A stretch of 64,000 nucleotides of DNA from Polytrichum commune (lineage: Eukaryota > Streptophyta > Polytrichopsida > Polytrichales > Polytrichaceae), in assembly GCA_950295325.1 (NCBI GenBank), contig OX485807.1:31407666-31471665 (forward strand). The letters run 5' to 3'. Positions 1 to 11,900 of this stretch are shown piece after piece (positions within the stretch are counted from its first letter, which is position 1; each line of letters starts with the position of its first letter). The notes under the pieces were generated by a model that was given only the letters and a program-made list of their open reading frames with translations, was not told the DNA's origin and ran no database searches. Position numbers and translations under genes: made by a program.

Positions 1-2
1 AA

Positions 3-74
3 GTTGCTGCCGAGACGTTGTTTATCAATGACTTTGTGCATGCGGCAAGTTCGGAGTCCTTTGTAGTTTCCTGA
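3..74 (+). CDS. possible last exon of a gene cut by the window edge
   Basis: Reading from base 3, an open frame of 23 codons runs to a TGA at 72-74 and would end in ...NDFVHAASSESFVVS. The stretch is less AT-rich than the DNA around it and has no methionine, as expected of a terminal exon whose upstream part lies outside the window. I recognise no family, and 23 codons can be open by chance. The microsatellite that follows at 135-197 fits a 3' untranslated region equally well. This is a tentative call. Confidence 0.2.
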   Translation, partial: VAAETLFINDFVHAASSESFVVS

Positions 75-134
75 GCCTACAGAAGTTGTATAAGATATGC
101 GATACACGAGGAGAGCTTCACGGTGGGGATGGTC

Positions 135-197
135 ATGACTCACCATCACCATCACCACCACCACCACCACCACCACCACCACCACCACCACCACCGA
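135..197. repeat. CCA/CAT trinucleotide microsatellite
   Basis: A run of CAC/CCA triplets, with a few CAT interruptions at its left end, occupies about 60 bases. On the plus strand it reads as polyproline inside a 66-codon open frame (86-286). That frame owes its length to the repeat and shows no other protein signature. Confidence 0.9.
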
Positions 198-623
198 GCC
201 CAGCCCAGCCCTGCCCTTGGATATCGCAGGTGGGCTCAGCCTGCTTGTTGACATTGAGCAGCATCGCCGGCTTCATGATAAGTTAAGTTACTCCTTGGCA
301 GTGCACCAAAACCCGAGTCTCGAAATCGGATCCTAACTCTCGCGCAGTACTGTCACTTCATAAAGTGCTGGAGTATAGACACTGTTGTTCGAAACGGTTA
401 ATGTTTTGAGTGCTTCTTGGTAGCACAGAAACTCATCAGTCATCAGGTGGCTGGCTGGCTTCCTTCCTTCCTTCCTTCCACGCTTTGGTGGGCCATGGAA
501 TCACGGCAACCGGATGCCAGCATCTCTGGGCCTTACCCTGCACAATGTGACAGTGTCAGTCCGGCACACCAGCGTTTGCAGTGGTAACTCTTACTGGAAT
601 GAATATTCTTGAGGTCCCGCCTG

Positions 624-1721
624 GCACTGTCCGGGGACAACCGGCGGCTAGTTACATATTCACCGGTTGAGTTTGAGAAATAACCGGTTGAAGTCGGAGA
701 CTTCAGGTGAATTACTGAGCATTTGAGAGGAATCCATGGAATATACCTCAAATGGATAAAGCAAAACCGGAAGATGTCAACATGTAACCGGTTGGATTTA
801 GAATCACTAGGATCTTGACCAACTATGCCCAACAACTTCCCGGCAGGGCTCAGGGAGAACCGGCAGTTAGGTACACATGAACCGGTTGAGTTTGAGAAAT
901 AACCGGTTGAAGTCGGAGACTTCAGGAGACTTACCGAACATTTTAGAAGAATCTATGGAATATACCTCAATTGAATATAGCAAAACCGGAAGATGTCAAC
1001 ATGTAACTGGTTGGATTTAGAATCACTAGGATCTTGATCGACTATGCCCGAAAACTTCCCGGCAGGGCTCGGGGAGAACCGGCGGTTAGGTATGAACCGG
1101 TTGAGTTTGAGAAATAACCGGTTGAAGCCGGAGACTTCAGGAGACTTACCGAATATTTTAGAGGAATCTATGGAATATACCTCAATTGAATATAGCAAAA
1201 CTGGAAGATGTCAACATGTAACTGGTTGGATTTAGAATCACTAGGATCTTGACCAACTATGCCCAACAACTTCCCGGCAGGGCTCAGGGAGAACCGGCAG
1301 TTAGGTACACATGAACCGGTTGAGTTTGAGAAATAACCGGTTGAAGTCGGAGACTTCAGGAGACTTACCGAGCATTTTAGAAGAATCTATGGAATATACC
1401 TCAATTGAATATAGCAAAACCGGAAGATGTCAACATGTAACCGGTTGGATTTAGAATCACTAGGATCTTGATCGACTATGCCCGAAAATTTCCCGGCAGG
1501 GCTCGGGGAGAACCGGCGGTTAGGTATGAACCGGTTGAGTTTGAGAAATAACCGGTTGAAGCCGGAGACTTCAGGAGACTTACCAAACATTTTAGAGGAA
1601 TCTATAGAATATACCTCAATTGAATAGAGCAAAACCGGAAGATGTCAACATGTAACCGGTTGGATTTAGAATCACTAGGATCTTGACCGACTATGCCTGC
1701 CCAAAAACTTCCTGGGCACTG
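624..1721 (+). repeat. family A repeat, five tandem units of about 217 bp
   Basis: Five head-to-tail units share the landmarks AACCGGCGGTTAGG, CCGGTTGAGTTTGAGAAATA, ACTTCAGG, GGAATCTATGGAATATACC and GAAGATGTCAACATGTAA. The landmark following GGGGAGAACC starts near 641, 859, 1077, 1293 and 1511, so the period is about 217 bp. Units 2 and 4 match each other best (variant CAGTTAGGTACACATG), and so do units 3 and 5 (CGGTTAGGTATG), giving a 434 bp dimeric period. The two near-identical 81-codon minus-strand frames at 953-1198 and 1387-1632 are a by-product of that dimer, not genes. The array starts at a CACTG motif (624-628) and its last unit ends in CACTG (1717-1721). Confidence 0.93.
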
Positions 1722-1778
1722 CCGGCAATGGGTGCCGACACTCCCCATCTGTAGTGGCCTCTCCTACGGGTCGCCGGG

Positions 1779-2017
1779 CAGTGATTGGGGAGATGTTTGG
1801 GCATACTAATCAGTTGACATCCTAGTGTTTGCAAGTCCAACCGGTTACATGTGACGACATCCTCCAGTTTTCCTTTATTAAATTGGGGTATATTCTATAG
1901 ATTATTCTAAAATGATGGGTAATTTTCCTGCAGTCTTGAACTTCAACCGCTTATTTTTCAAACTCAACCGGTTCATCTATTGTAACTAACTACCGGTTCT
2001 CCCCGATCATTGTCACC
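1779..2017 (-). repeat. family A repeat, single inverted unit
   Basis: The reverse complement of the family A unit, starting CAGTGATTGGGGAG and ending near GGTTCTCCCCGATC. It faces the five direct units at 624-1721 across a spacer of about 57 bp, so the locus as a whole is a long imperfect inverted repeat with one arm amplified. It is more diverged than the tandem units, for example CAACCGCTT where the others have CAACCGGTT. Confidence 0.88.
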
Positions 2018-2077
2018 GGGCACCACCGGCAGCAGCCTGGACATGGTGGTCTTCATTTTCTCACGAAGGACTACAAT

Positions 2078-2970
2078 AAATATGATATTTGGTGTCACCA
2101 ATTCTAGTTGTCTCACTCAATACTAAGGGGCGGTTTACACTATGGACCAAGAGCCATGACCAAGAAAATTAAATCATTTTCATGGTCACAGCTCTTGGCC
2201 AAGAGCCGTGACCATGAAAAATCAAAAATGGATTTTTGAGTGGCTTGGTCACTCTTGTAGTGTAAAGTGGATTTGGACTGGGACAACTTTGGGCTGATTT
2301 TTTTAATATTTCTATCCCAACGATCTACAGTAACGTCAAAAAAAATCCGGAAAAAAATTTATTAAAAAAAAGAATTCTGCCAATGGCTGATTTTCAGCCT
2401 TACGGCTCCCTTGATTTCCGTTGAGTCGAGCATTTTGCTTCGCCTCAACGGAAAACCCGTTGGACCATGGCACATTATCCAAATGGCAAATTTTAGTAGT
2501 TTTTGGGGACCTCAAAGTTAGTGGTCATTCTCCTTTTTTCAAGGTAGTGTAAAGCCAAATGGGACCAAGAGCACTTTACTCTCCAATCACAGATTTTAGA
2601 ATTTCATGGTCATGGCTCTTGGTCCATAGTGTAAACCGCCCCTAATTGTAAAATGCGGTATAGTGCCACCAACACTAAATGTTAACCCAACATTAGTTGT
2701 CATTCCTTGTAAAAGAAACTGGAGGATTATAGATTCATAGTGTGGCAATTACTATCACTTACCAAGTGATTTTTCATCTTAATTTCAATCATCCATGACA
2801 GTGTTTTATCACAAGTTGCTAATGAGAGAAGGTAGGGCTTTGGCCAATGGATGAACTCATTAATCATCCATGACAATATTTGTAAACGTATTCATAAGAA
2901 ATGTCATCCAAAAAGGTACCATAGTGACAATGAATACCATATGGCATTAAATATCATATTTAGTGTCATT
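2078..2970 (-). mobile_element. family B MITE, interrupted by a nested MITE
   Basis: The outer ends are inverted (AATATGATATTTGGTGTCAC on the left, ATATCATATTTAGTGTCATT on the right). Without the 519 bp made of the nested element plus one target duplicate, the sequence is about 374 bp. Its reverse complement matches the 378 bp copy at 36315-36692 along its whole length, sharing for example GTTAACCCAACATTA and TCATCCATGACA. A third, partial copy lies at 43330-43545. No transposase is encoded, so it is a non-autonomous element. Confidence 0.85.
2127..2642. mobile_element. PIF/Harbinger-type MITE with 3-bp TAA target duplication
   Basis: A 516 bp element with terminal inverted repeats of about 37 bp, perfect from GGGGCGGTTTACACTATGG through GACCAAGAGCCATGACCA. 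It is flanked by TAA at 2124-2126 and 2643-2645. A 3-bp TAA/TTA duplication and G-rich ends are the hallmark of the PIF/Harbinger (Tourist) superfamily. The subterminal motif is repeated internally (CCAAGAGCCGTGACCATGA near 2200). There is no coding capacity. The family B copy at 36315-36692 carries the undisturbed insertion site. Confidence 0.92.
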
Positions 2971-4282
2971 GTAGCAGGAGTTACTGCAACAGTCCGGTAC
3001 GTATCTACATTATTATTTTTGGCATGGAAGCCCAGCCCACAACTGACTAGTGTTATTCAAAATTGAAAGGGGATTCCAACACACCAAAGTATATTTTCTA
3101 TGGATATCGTTGGCAAAAGTTACAAGGGTTCTAAGTTATATTGGTAGATTACGCAAAGTTGTTAGGGGAGCTTGATGTTAGGGTGCTGGACATTCTTATA
3201 ATCAATAAGTGTTTATGATGCAAGATTTTGGGGTGTTGGTTTTAGCACCCTCAATACCAAGGCATGCGACTTTATGGTGGACACTTCCAACTCCACATAA
3301 AAATATTGACCGTTGAATCGGATTGGGGATTGTCTCATCCAATGAATGATTGTGATTTATAAAGATCATCATATCAAGTTTCAAAACCGGTGTTGAAGTG
3401 CAAAAAATAATAAGAAATCAAAGTGAAGATTATCTTCCACTTTAAACAATCGCATTAACCCTCCCAATTATGTTAACTGTTGAACCTAGAATGATGTACC
3501 GTGTGTTTTGAACACACAATCCGTTCTCATTGTAGTAAATTGTGTTTTTCATGTCCGTTCTTAACTACATGTATTTCACACATGCCACTCAAATAGACGT
3601 GTTCAATTCAGAAGAGTGTCCACATAAGGCCCACACACCATACACCTAACTTTTTTTTAAATTAAAAAAAGTCATTGTGAAGAAAAAGACATAAATTTCA
3701 AGCCAACCTCATTTATTCAACCACATAAACTGAACTCCTTTTGAAATTGCACCCCTCTCATCTATTATTGTTGACGTCTCAAAAGAAGTATTAGTTGATG
3801 CATATTTGCGAGCTCTAAGTTCAACAACAAGGTATTGTGCTCAAGATTCGTGGTAGCCATGTTAGGGGTCTAGTAGAATCTATCCTACCCTCAATCGTCC
3901 TTTCACCCCAACACATTTTCTCTAGATTCATTTCGAGTCCTTGATGCTAATTTTGGGTCCACATGGTTTCAATCGGGACACTTTTGAGTTATAAAGGTTC
4001 CCAATGTTTCACCTTCAACTTACATGAATGCCACGAATCCTTGGCCAAAGTAGACGATATTTTACAATATGGTGTGGTCCGCACTTTTGGGAAACACAAC
4101 ATGTAAGTACACAACAAGGCCACTCACCACAATCCCACCGAATCTTTTGTTGAAACCAAAAATAATAATCCATGACAAGCTTGCTACAACACTCACACAA
4201 TATTCGCACACAAAGCTTGCCAGCTCGAAATGTTGACCAATAGGTAATGAACATGTATCTCTTCTTCTTGTTTTTGGTAGAA

Positions 4283-4356
4283 GGTGACCATTTCAAGTTG
4301 GTCACCAACATATGAGCTTCTTTGAATTTGTGGGTGACCAACTTGAGATGGTCACC
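4283..4356. repeat. GGTGACC palindrome pair
   Basis: GGTGACCATTTCAAGTTGG at 4283 and its inverted counterpart CCAACTTGAGATGGTCACC ending at 4356 form a hairpin with a short loop. Each arm also begins and ends in GGTGACC/GGTCACC. No function is inferred. Confidence 0.7.
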
Positions 4357-5072
4357 CCTGACTTCACCCTTAAAGGACATAGGGCTCAGTGTACAAAATA
4401 TAACTACAATTTATACTAGCGTCACCAAGTCTAATATCTCTTTTGAAAAAACTTGGGGGTTCTAAACATTGTGAAACTTTATATAGTACATCATCAACAT
4501 TTCAAGGATAAAGTAACTTAATATGTACACATAGGTGCTAGTAATGATCAAAATACAAAGTATGTATTTGTATCCAAGGGCACTCAAGTTGTGTACTTGA
4601 ACCTAAATATTCAATAGAATTAAGGTGTTCAACCAATACAAAGAGTATACTTAAAGAACAAGTTATTTCTAGATGAGTAAGTTTTGGCACAATCGTGTAG
4701 TAAGAAATGGAAGTATGTAGCTCAAATACATGCATTTGTGCATGGAGAGGCCCAACCTAGGCCTCTTGGACACTGAGTTGACACAAGAAGAGATTAATCA
4801 TCAATCACCCATTGGTCACCATTTGAGTTGCAAGCCAATGTTGTGAGTGGATGTGTTAGGCTAAGAGTCATCAGCCGAATACCATACATCACAATATCAC
4901 AACTTTGTGTGGGTTGCCATGTATCTGTCATGTAAGTTGTGTCTTAAATCACTAGTAAACAATTATGGTCTTAAACAACAAAGTTTCAAACAACATGAGA
5001 AGTCTAGATTAGGCATGCCAATTTAATGATGCATTTGTTTGGTATTGGGTTTTCACTATGGACATTGGGGTT

Positions 5073-5084
5073 GGGGGGGGGGGG
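5073..5084. repeat. G homopolymer (12)
   Basis: An uninterrupted run of 12 G beside the hairpin at 5084-5196. Confidence 0.9.
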
Positions 5085-5196
5085 TCTTACCAATGGTTCT
5101 CTTTCATTAGATGGTTGTAAAATTTATGTCCACAATTTGGATTTTAATTGTAATGGATCATACAACCACATAGTGGAAGAGAATTATTGGTAAGAC
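5084..5196. repeat. 113 bp hairpin or short MITE
   Basis: The left arm begins GTCTTACCAATGGTTCTC. The right arm ends GAGAATTATTGGTAAGAC, its inverted copy. Pairing continues to TGGTTGTA/TACAACCA, giving arms of about 35 bases around a 40-base loop. The left edge abuts a run of 12 G. The size fits either a small MITE or a folded precursor RNA, and sequence alone does not decide. Confidence 0.6.
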
Positions 5197-7058
5197 TAGG
5201 TGATCCCCGTGGATGGTCTTCTAAGGTACCTGGTCCTAATGCGGGCAATTCGAACTCCAAATACAATTTTGGTTGCATGGTCAAATCGGGAATCATCTTT
5301 CCGATTAGCAAGATCAAATCATGAATATTGTCATATTAAAATTTCAAAATCAGGGTTGGGATGATAATTTTTTAAGAAGTTCCACCTCTATTGTTCCATG
5401 AGGACGGTTTGGTCTAGATGAGAATGTTTTGAAGCGTAGATGGGGATGCAAATTGAATCATTTTTGCTCAAATTGTTTTTTTGTGGCAACAGATGGCAAA
5501 TCTACCTAGCTACTTGTGACCTCCCAAAAATGACATCAAATTGTCCATAAAGAGCTATCATCTTACATCACGAATATGCCAAAACTTCCTAGGCTCGCAT
5601 CCTTCAATTTACAGCACATGAAGGATGCATGTTACAATGAGGGGGATAAAAAAAGCACGAGCCTTTAGGGATTACACGAAAAGATTGTCTTCCTCTTTGA
5701 ATGATGGTATAGTAGACCCTCCCAATTGACTCATCCACCCAACCCGGAATATAGCGCCTAATTTATTTTAGCACAAAAACCCAATCTCACCATGGCACAT
5801 GTCTTTATGGTGTCCATTCCTAACAACATACCTCCTTTGCCGTATCACACTCAAAGTATAGGTGCCCGATTAACCACACAAGGCCCACACACCTTCACGT
5901 TGTGAACGGAACCGGCGTGGGCATGAAATGTGGCACTTTGGGCACATTGCTAGAGATGAGTAAGGAAGAGCAAAGCAAGGTGCGCCCACCCGTTTCTTGC
6001 TTCGATATTGTGCATGGAAATCGATCCATGGAGGAGCGAAGAACTTCGGGTTCCGCTATGGGGCCGCCACATGGCGCCATGTCACCACTCTACGGGTGGC
6101 CTTTGAATAGCAGCCCTAGAATTCATGACAAAGCCTCACCCGAGTCCACCACAAGGTCCAACAAACCCAGCCATGCATGCATTGAATCAACTCGCTTTTC
6201 CCGGACACGTGCCCCGGGCATCCTCTCGGAAATTTCGGGGCGGGTGCCCGGCCTTCTAGATGGGTTCCGACAAATGTGTATCCTTTTTGGTTCAAAAATG
6301 AGAGACCGTGTTGTTCATGAACTTGGCATTCCAAGGGGGTCCCAAGGTGAGACATTTTTTTTTTCATTTTTTAAATAAAAAAAGAAAAAGGAGAAGGAAA
6401 GGAGCATATAATTTTTTTTCCACTTATCTTCAGTGGATTGTTTCTAAAGGGGAGGGGTGGGTCCAGGGATGTCAGTGATCACTTATTCCCGGTCTACATT
6501 CGGTCCTAACATTTTTCGCTAGACTTGGCTAGCAAGTCGGAGACTGATAAGCAGACTAGCACGAGGTCACAAGATGCAAATAACAAGTTTGTCTAAATAA
6601 TATACCTATTATAGATTCAGTAAGGGAATGTCGGGATTAGCTACTTCTTGGTTAACTAGCATGTTGTGAATGGTACTCAAACTTACAAGTGTTTATCTTG
6701 TAAGGCAATAACATGATAAAATTTGACATAATGCCCAAAACATCTCCGGCCACATGATGCATCGGCCTACAATTGAGTAATGGCATGCACCTGAAAGTGG
6801 AGAGAGAAAAAACCCATCTTCTCTCGGTCATCGGTTCATTTAACCATGTGAACCACGGGGAGGAATCATCATTTTATAGGTGTACTTGAGTTTGGAATCT
6901 CTTTTGGCACAGAAGAGGAATGCTAGGCTAATGAATCAAGTCTCGATAAGGGACTCAAGAATGTTCAACTAGGCAACAAATGATGATGATCGAGATGGCT
7001 CGAGGACTCTTTCCACATATAAGTTCCACATATTTTGCTTTTCAATTACTTTGTAGGA

Positions 7059-7072
7059 GGGGGGGGGGGGGG
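7059..7072. repeat. G homopolymer (14)
   Basis: An uninterrupted run of 14 G in otherwise AT-rich DNA. Confidence 0.9.
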
Positions 7073-8915
7073 ACGGGTGAGTGATTGCAATACAACTACA
7101 CTAAATAGTCTAATAAGGTGGGAAATAATGTGGCCTCAAGACCTCAGGTCTTCCCCTAAGTCTTCTGGAAGACTTCCAACCAACACCTTGAGTATTAGTT
7201 CAAGGACAAAAGTAGCATAAAAATAAAATAGTCACCTACATCAAGTTCCTACAAAACAATTATAATGTGACCCATTCAAATTTAAACTAGAGATTTGGTG
7301 TGACTTGAAAATTAATGTGGGTCCTAGAGAATTATTTTGGCCCACACCAATGGAAAATATAGTGTAATTAAAACACACCTCGCTCACGGTTGGAGTTTTG
7401 ATTGATCAATTGTCAACAATAAGTACTAGAAAACTTTTGAAGACCATAATAGGTAGGTACCATGAGAGAAAAGATCATGGGAGAGAGGGAATTATCGCAT
7501 ACAAACACATCTTTTGTTCATCCAACATAAAGCTCTAAAATAGTACGCAACCCTGAGATTATCATTCTAGTTGATTTAAGTTTATGGTTTGTGATCAGCC
7601 AATAAGGTTCAAGAAACTTTGGTGTTTCTTGAGAGCTTCAAACTTCAAACTTCAAGCTTTCATTGAGGATACCACATAAAATATCCATTCACATAGAAAA
7701 ACAATTATCATATTTTCACTCAAATTGTAAGCTCTCCTATTTTGAGACATCAGAATTATCATATGCTAGGCATACATTAAGATTCAAAAAATATAAATCA
7801 AAAAATTAACTGAACAAACAATAAAAAACAAACAACTCAACCCAATGCTACACATGTTGTAATTTTGTGGAAACTATCTAATTCTAAACTTGAAAATGCT
7901 TAGACGGAGTCAAATAGTTATATGGAAAACACCAACCGTATGGATGTGATCTACAGACCTATATCAAACTTTCTATACTCCCTAATTTTAATTAAAGCCT
8001 TAAATTTATAGGAAATGAACAATGTCTGTTGTTGATGTGAAGAAACTTAACCCTTGAGTGGGTCGAAGACACTGAGTCATCATTTACACCTATTTTTCTG
8101 GAGCCTTCCCACCAACTTCTCCAACATCAATGCCAAATGCACATTTAAAGGAATAGATGTTGGAATCATCAATGTAACTCAGAAACCAAGCCACATTGAA
8201 TTATTGGGGACTTTCGAACACCTTCCTAACATCCATGCTGTACGCATATCGGATATTTTTTTATTTTTTTATTTTATTAATGACTATGGGAAAGGTCCAA
8301 GTTTGAAAAACACCCACATCAGAATTTGGAGCATCCCCAGTTCAAAAGTGCACCCACATGACATGTGTGATGTTGACATTGTAAAGAAATATAAAGCAGT
8401 CCACAAAAAACATTGGCACGTACAAAATCCAGATTCACCTGTGCTATCTTAGCTTTGAAATCGAATGTCAGATATAAAATAATGATGTGGAAAGCGGTCG
8501 AGAACAATCACAGTTCAGTTAACACCAAACACCATGAGAGAGCATTTGTTAGCAAAGCCCCCAGTTAACACCTTTGAACATAGAACCCTCTAAATTTCAT
8601 CAATTTTAGCATATTATTGACCAACTGGTCAGATTCCATTGACATTTCTGATGGAAAATAATTGCCAGTGGACATCTTTGCTCCAATTCCAGTCACTTAC
8701 ATGCCATTTATCAAAACCAGGAGACTCGTACAAATAACACTACCTTCACAATCTCATCCGAACTTTCCAAATGTCTAAGGCCAAAACTCAATACCTGATA
8801 CAATCTCCCCAGAAACAAATCATAAGTGCACTCGATATTCAACACTATCGTATTATTATACGCCATGCTGCCGTTTGAAGGACTTGATTCACAGAAGCTT
8901 TTTAAATGTACATAT

Positions 8916-11900
8916 TCATCTAACAGAGGGGTCAATTTCTCCTAAGTAAATCTGCTTGTCACTACCACATGATCCAATAATAGGCTCCCTTGGATGCATC
9001 ACGGTCTCATTGACACACCCAGAATGACCTGGAAGCTGTACATACATATAAACAAATAACTTAGATAGTCAGAACAATTGTCAACCGTTTGCCTAACACG
9101 AGGATAAATAGAAATGGGATTAACAGGCACACTTAAGCCACCAAGTGACCATACAGAAATTTGGCTAGAATGTCAGAATGTTTCATAGCATTTACGTCCA
9201 AAGGTACTTTGATGCTCAAAGACACCAGAGAATCCTCTAAGCTTCTCTCACAAAGATTTATCAGTTTTGGGAGTGCAAATGCATCTACTAGATTAAAAGG
9301 GTCTACACAGTCTTCAGATTCCATGAAAGAATCATATTCCATTAAAAGGGACTAGAAAGTCTACATGGAATCTGTAGACTTTGGACGGTTATTTTTACAA
9401 GGGAGAAAACACCTCATTGTTAGGAGAGAGTTATTTCTAGTTCTTTCAAACAGCTTGAGCTTATTTTGAACTCTTTGTTGGCAACTATTGATTGGTTGAC
9501 ATTCTAATACAACCTTCTGTCTTCTCGGCACTTTGCAAGCCAAGGGTTTTGTACCTGAATGGCTCACAAATGACTAAGACAAAAGAAGGGTCCCATTTCT
9601 GTGGAGGCCCTCCCAAATTGATCTCAACCTTGTCCCCTCGAATCCAAAATAACTATGAACTAGATGCACAAATCCCCTGCAAAGAAACCTACATGCAAAA
9701 AAATCGCACTAACTGGACATTCAGGTGTGGTTTCAACCCAAAATGTCTAAGGCAGGTAGCCTTAGTCACATTTTGTGTAAAGGTTCACAGTGAGTACCTT
9801 GTACAAAATTCTTCTTGATGTTGTGTCCCAGATGTACACCATACGATCTGCACTCCCTGATGTCACTTTCTGACCATCTGGTGACCAATTGCACTTCAGC
9901 AAGTTCTTCTCAAAATTGTGCTGATGGCCAGTAAAAATCTTCACACACCGATTCTGCAATCACCAATGTCCTCCCGTGAATACAATTTCCAAATCCTACA
10001 TATAACCCATGTTTTAGAAAGAAAAGTCCCCACATCCCAAAGACAACTAAGGAAATAAGGAAACTAAATAGAGAACAGCCATACGGCTGTAAAAGTAGTC
10101 ATTGTATGTCATCCTTAAAGCAAGAAACCACATCATGCCAAAGACAAACAAAAAACACTGCTATCTCTGAGATAAGAGTTCACTACTGGAACCTAGTTAT
10201 AAAAACAGGAATCCTCAACCTGGAACTATGCCAGACAATAGAGTCATCCTCTACTCAACATGACTTTTGGTTGGGAATTGGTTGTTTTGCATACAAGACC
10301 TTCCATGCTTGGTAAGTTTCCGGTGCATGCTTGGAGGTAGTGTGGAGGTTTAAACGAAGACTTTCTATATCAGTTCATTGAGCATCAAACTCGTGTTGGC
10401 ATGTCAAGAGGTGCTAAAATGAGATTGGCCCTCAATGTACCGATATAGCATGTCTTTGTTCAAACCTCCACACGACCTCCAAGCATGCATCACAAGTGGA
10501 AAGAAATTATTGATATTGTATGCAAAACAACCAATGGAAAATTATATGAACCAACTCCCAATGAGGTAAAGGATAACTCAAATACAGGAGACAATGACCA
10601 TACAGGAGAAGGAATAACATCAACAACATACCTGAGGTGCATATGGTCGCATGTCCCAAATCCTCAAGGTGCAATCCATGGAGTTGGTGAGTAGGTAAGA
10701 CCCATCCGGGCTAAGCTGCATACTGGTTATGGTCTCTGTATGCCCTTGTAACTTCATTGCCACTTCATTCTTACGTAAGTCCCACACCTTGATGTCATCA
10801 TCAATTCCTCCTGTGAAGATCTTGTCCGCACCATCTGAAAATCCTACTGCTGTGATCTGTACAACATGATACCTCTTGTCAAAACAGATCTGCTAAATCA
10901 AACTATGACTCCAGAAGTTGAATAGGTGCAATTAGCAGAAAACTCTTATTCAAAACAATGGTATTTAAGAGATCTCAGGCAGCTCACCTGATACTTGTCT
11001 GGAAAGGTCTGAACACAGCCACGAATTCGCATGTCCCAAAGCTTTGCAGTTCCATCGTCTGAGCCACTCACTATTAGCGGCGGACCCCTTCTAGCAGGGC
11101 AGCAGCTGTTCACAAATGAAGAATGTTCTGCCATTTTCTTGATCTGCAAGAGTCAACAGGCTAGAATCTTCAGTAAGTGAAAATTGGGGAAAAAGCTGTA
11201 TCCCAAACATCTGACATGCGACATAAACGGTACAGCTTCCAGTCATGTGGAATGAAGAACATCTAATCATTTAAGTGGGAAGACTAGTAATGATCTCAGA
11301 TAGTCACATCTCATATCCTCGGTAAACCTGCCTCCAACAAACTCCTCCAGATGTACTCCACCATAGGATGATTGCAATACGGTTAAAATGAGGGCCCCTA
11401 ACCCCTGAAGACTGCACTCACGTCTCGGGGGCTCAACCCAGGCTTGCTGCCTCCACTATTAATAAATAGAACTCGTTTTTATAATTTTATCAATAAAAAC
11501 TCTTCAAACAGATTCTGAAATTTCCTAAATCGTTTACCTTATTCTTAACTCTGTACTATTTACAGTGAACCACTGGAATAATAAAGTACTTCCATGTATC
11601 TTCACAAAATCAACCTACATGTGGACTATCAAAAATATAGAAAAGGCATAAAGTGTCTTACATAAATTGTGTCGGTGATCAGCACAGTCAGTATTTGTGT
11701 TATATAGTCTGGCAAGCTTAAAAAAATGGCTTCAAGCACATGTTTTAAGAGGCTCTTTTTTGGTATGTCAGATGTTCTAAATAGAAGACCCAGTTAGCTT
11801 CAACCTGTTAGCTAGATGCACCTTAAAAGAAATTACCAGATGTTTTGGGCATTTGATCGAGAAAACGCCAGATGTGGTCTTGTGGACTTCTAGAATCTAA

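Larger units (their letters stand above)
2971..8915. other. gene-poor region
   Basis: No exon of a recognised family is visible. The stretch at 3062-3250 is repeated in the same orientation at 36826-37030 (shared GGGATTCCAACACACCAAA). Short inverted repeats occur at 4283-4356 and 5084-5196, and G runs at 5073-5084 and 7059-7072. An open frame at 5902-6378 (158 codons, GTG start, first ATG at 5923) lies in a locally GC-richer patch, but its translation shows no domain I know and it is probably not a gene. The 3' untranslated region of SNRNP40 should lie just below 8916. Confidence 0.6.

Noticed and set aside
86-286. 66-codon polyproline frame
   Set aside because: Its length comes from a CCA microsatellite; the remaining residues show no protein signature and no splice context supports it.
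953-1632. Two near-identical 81-codon minus-strand frames as paralogous genes
   Set aside because: They are the same stretch of the family A tandem repeat one dimer period (434 bp) apart.
624-1721. CRISPR-like or satellite interpretation of the regular array
   Set aside because: Units are 217 bp of continuous repeat without unique spacers, in a plant nuclear genome; solo copies elsewhere favour a transposon-derived array.
4015-4380. 121-codon minus-strand frame
   Set aside because: No recognisable domain, no splice partners, and a hairpin repeat lies inside it.
5902-6378. 158-codon plus-strand frame
   Set aside because: It starts with GTG, overlaps an open frame on the other strand and shows no family motif; noted only as a locally GC-richer patch.
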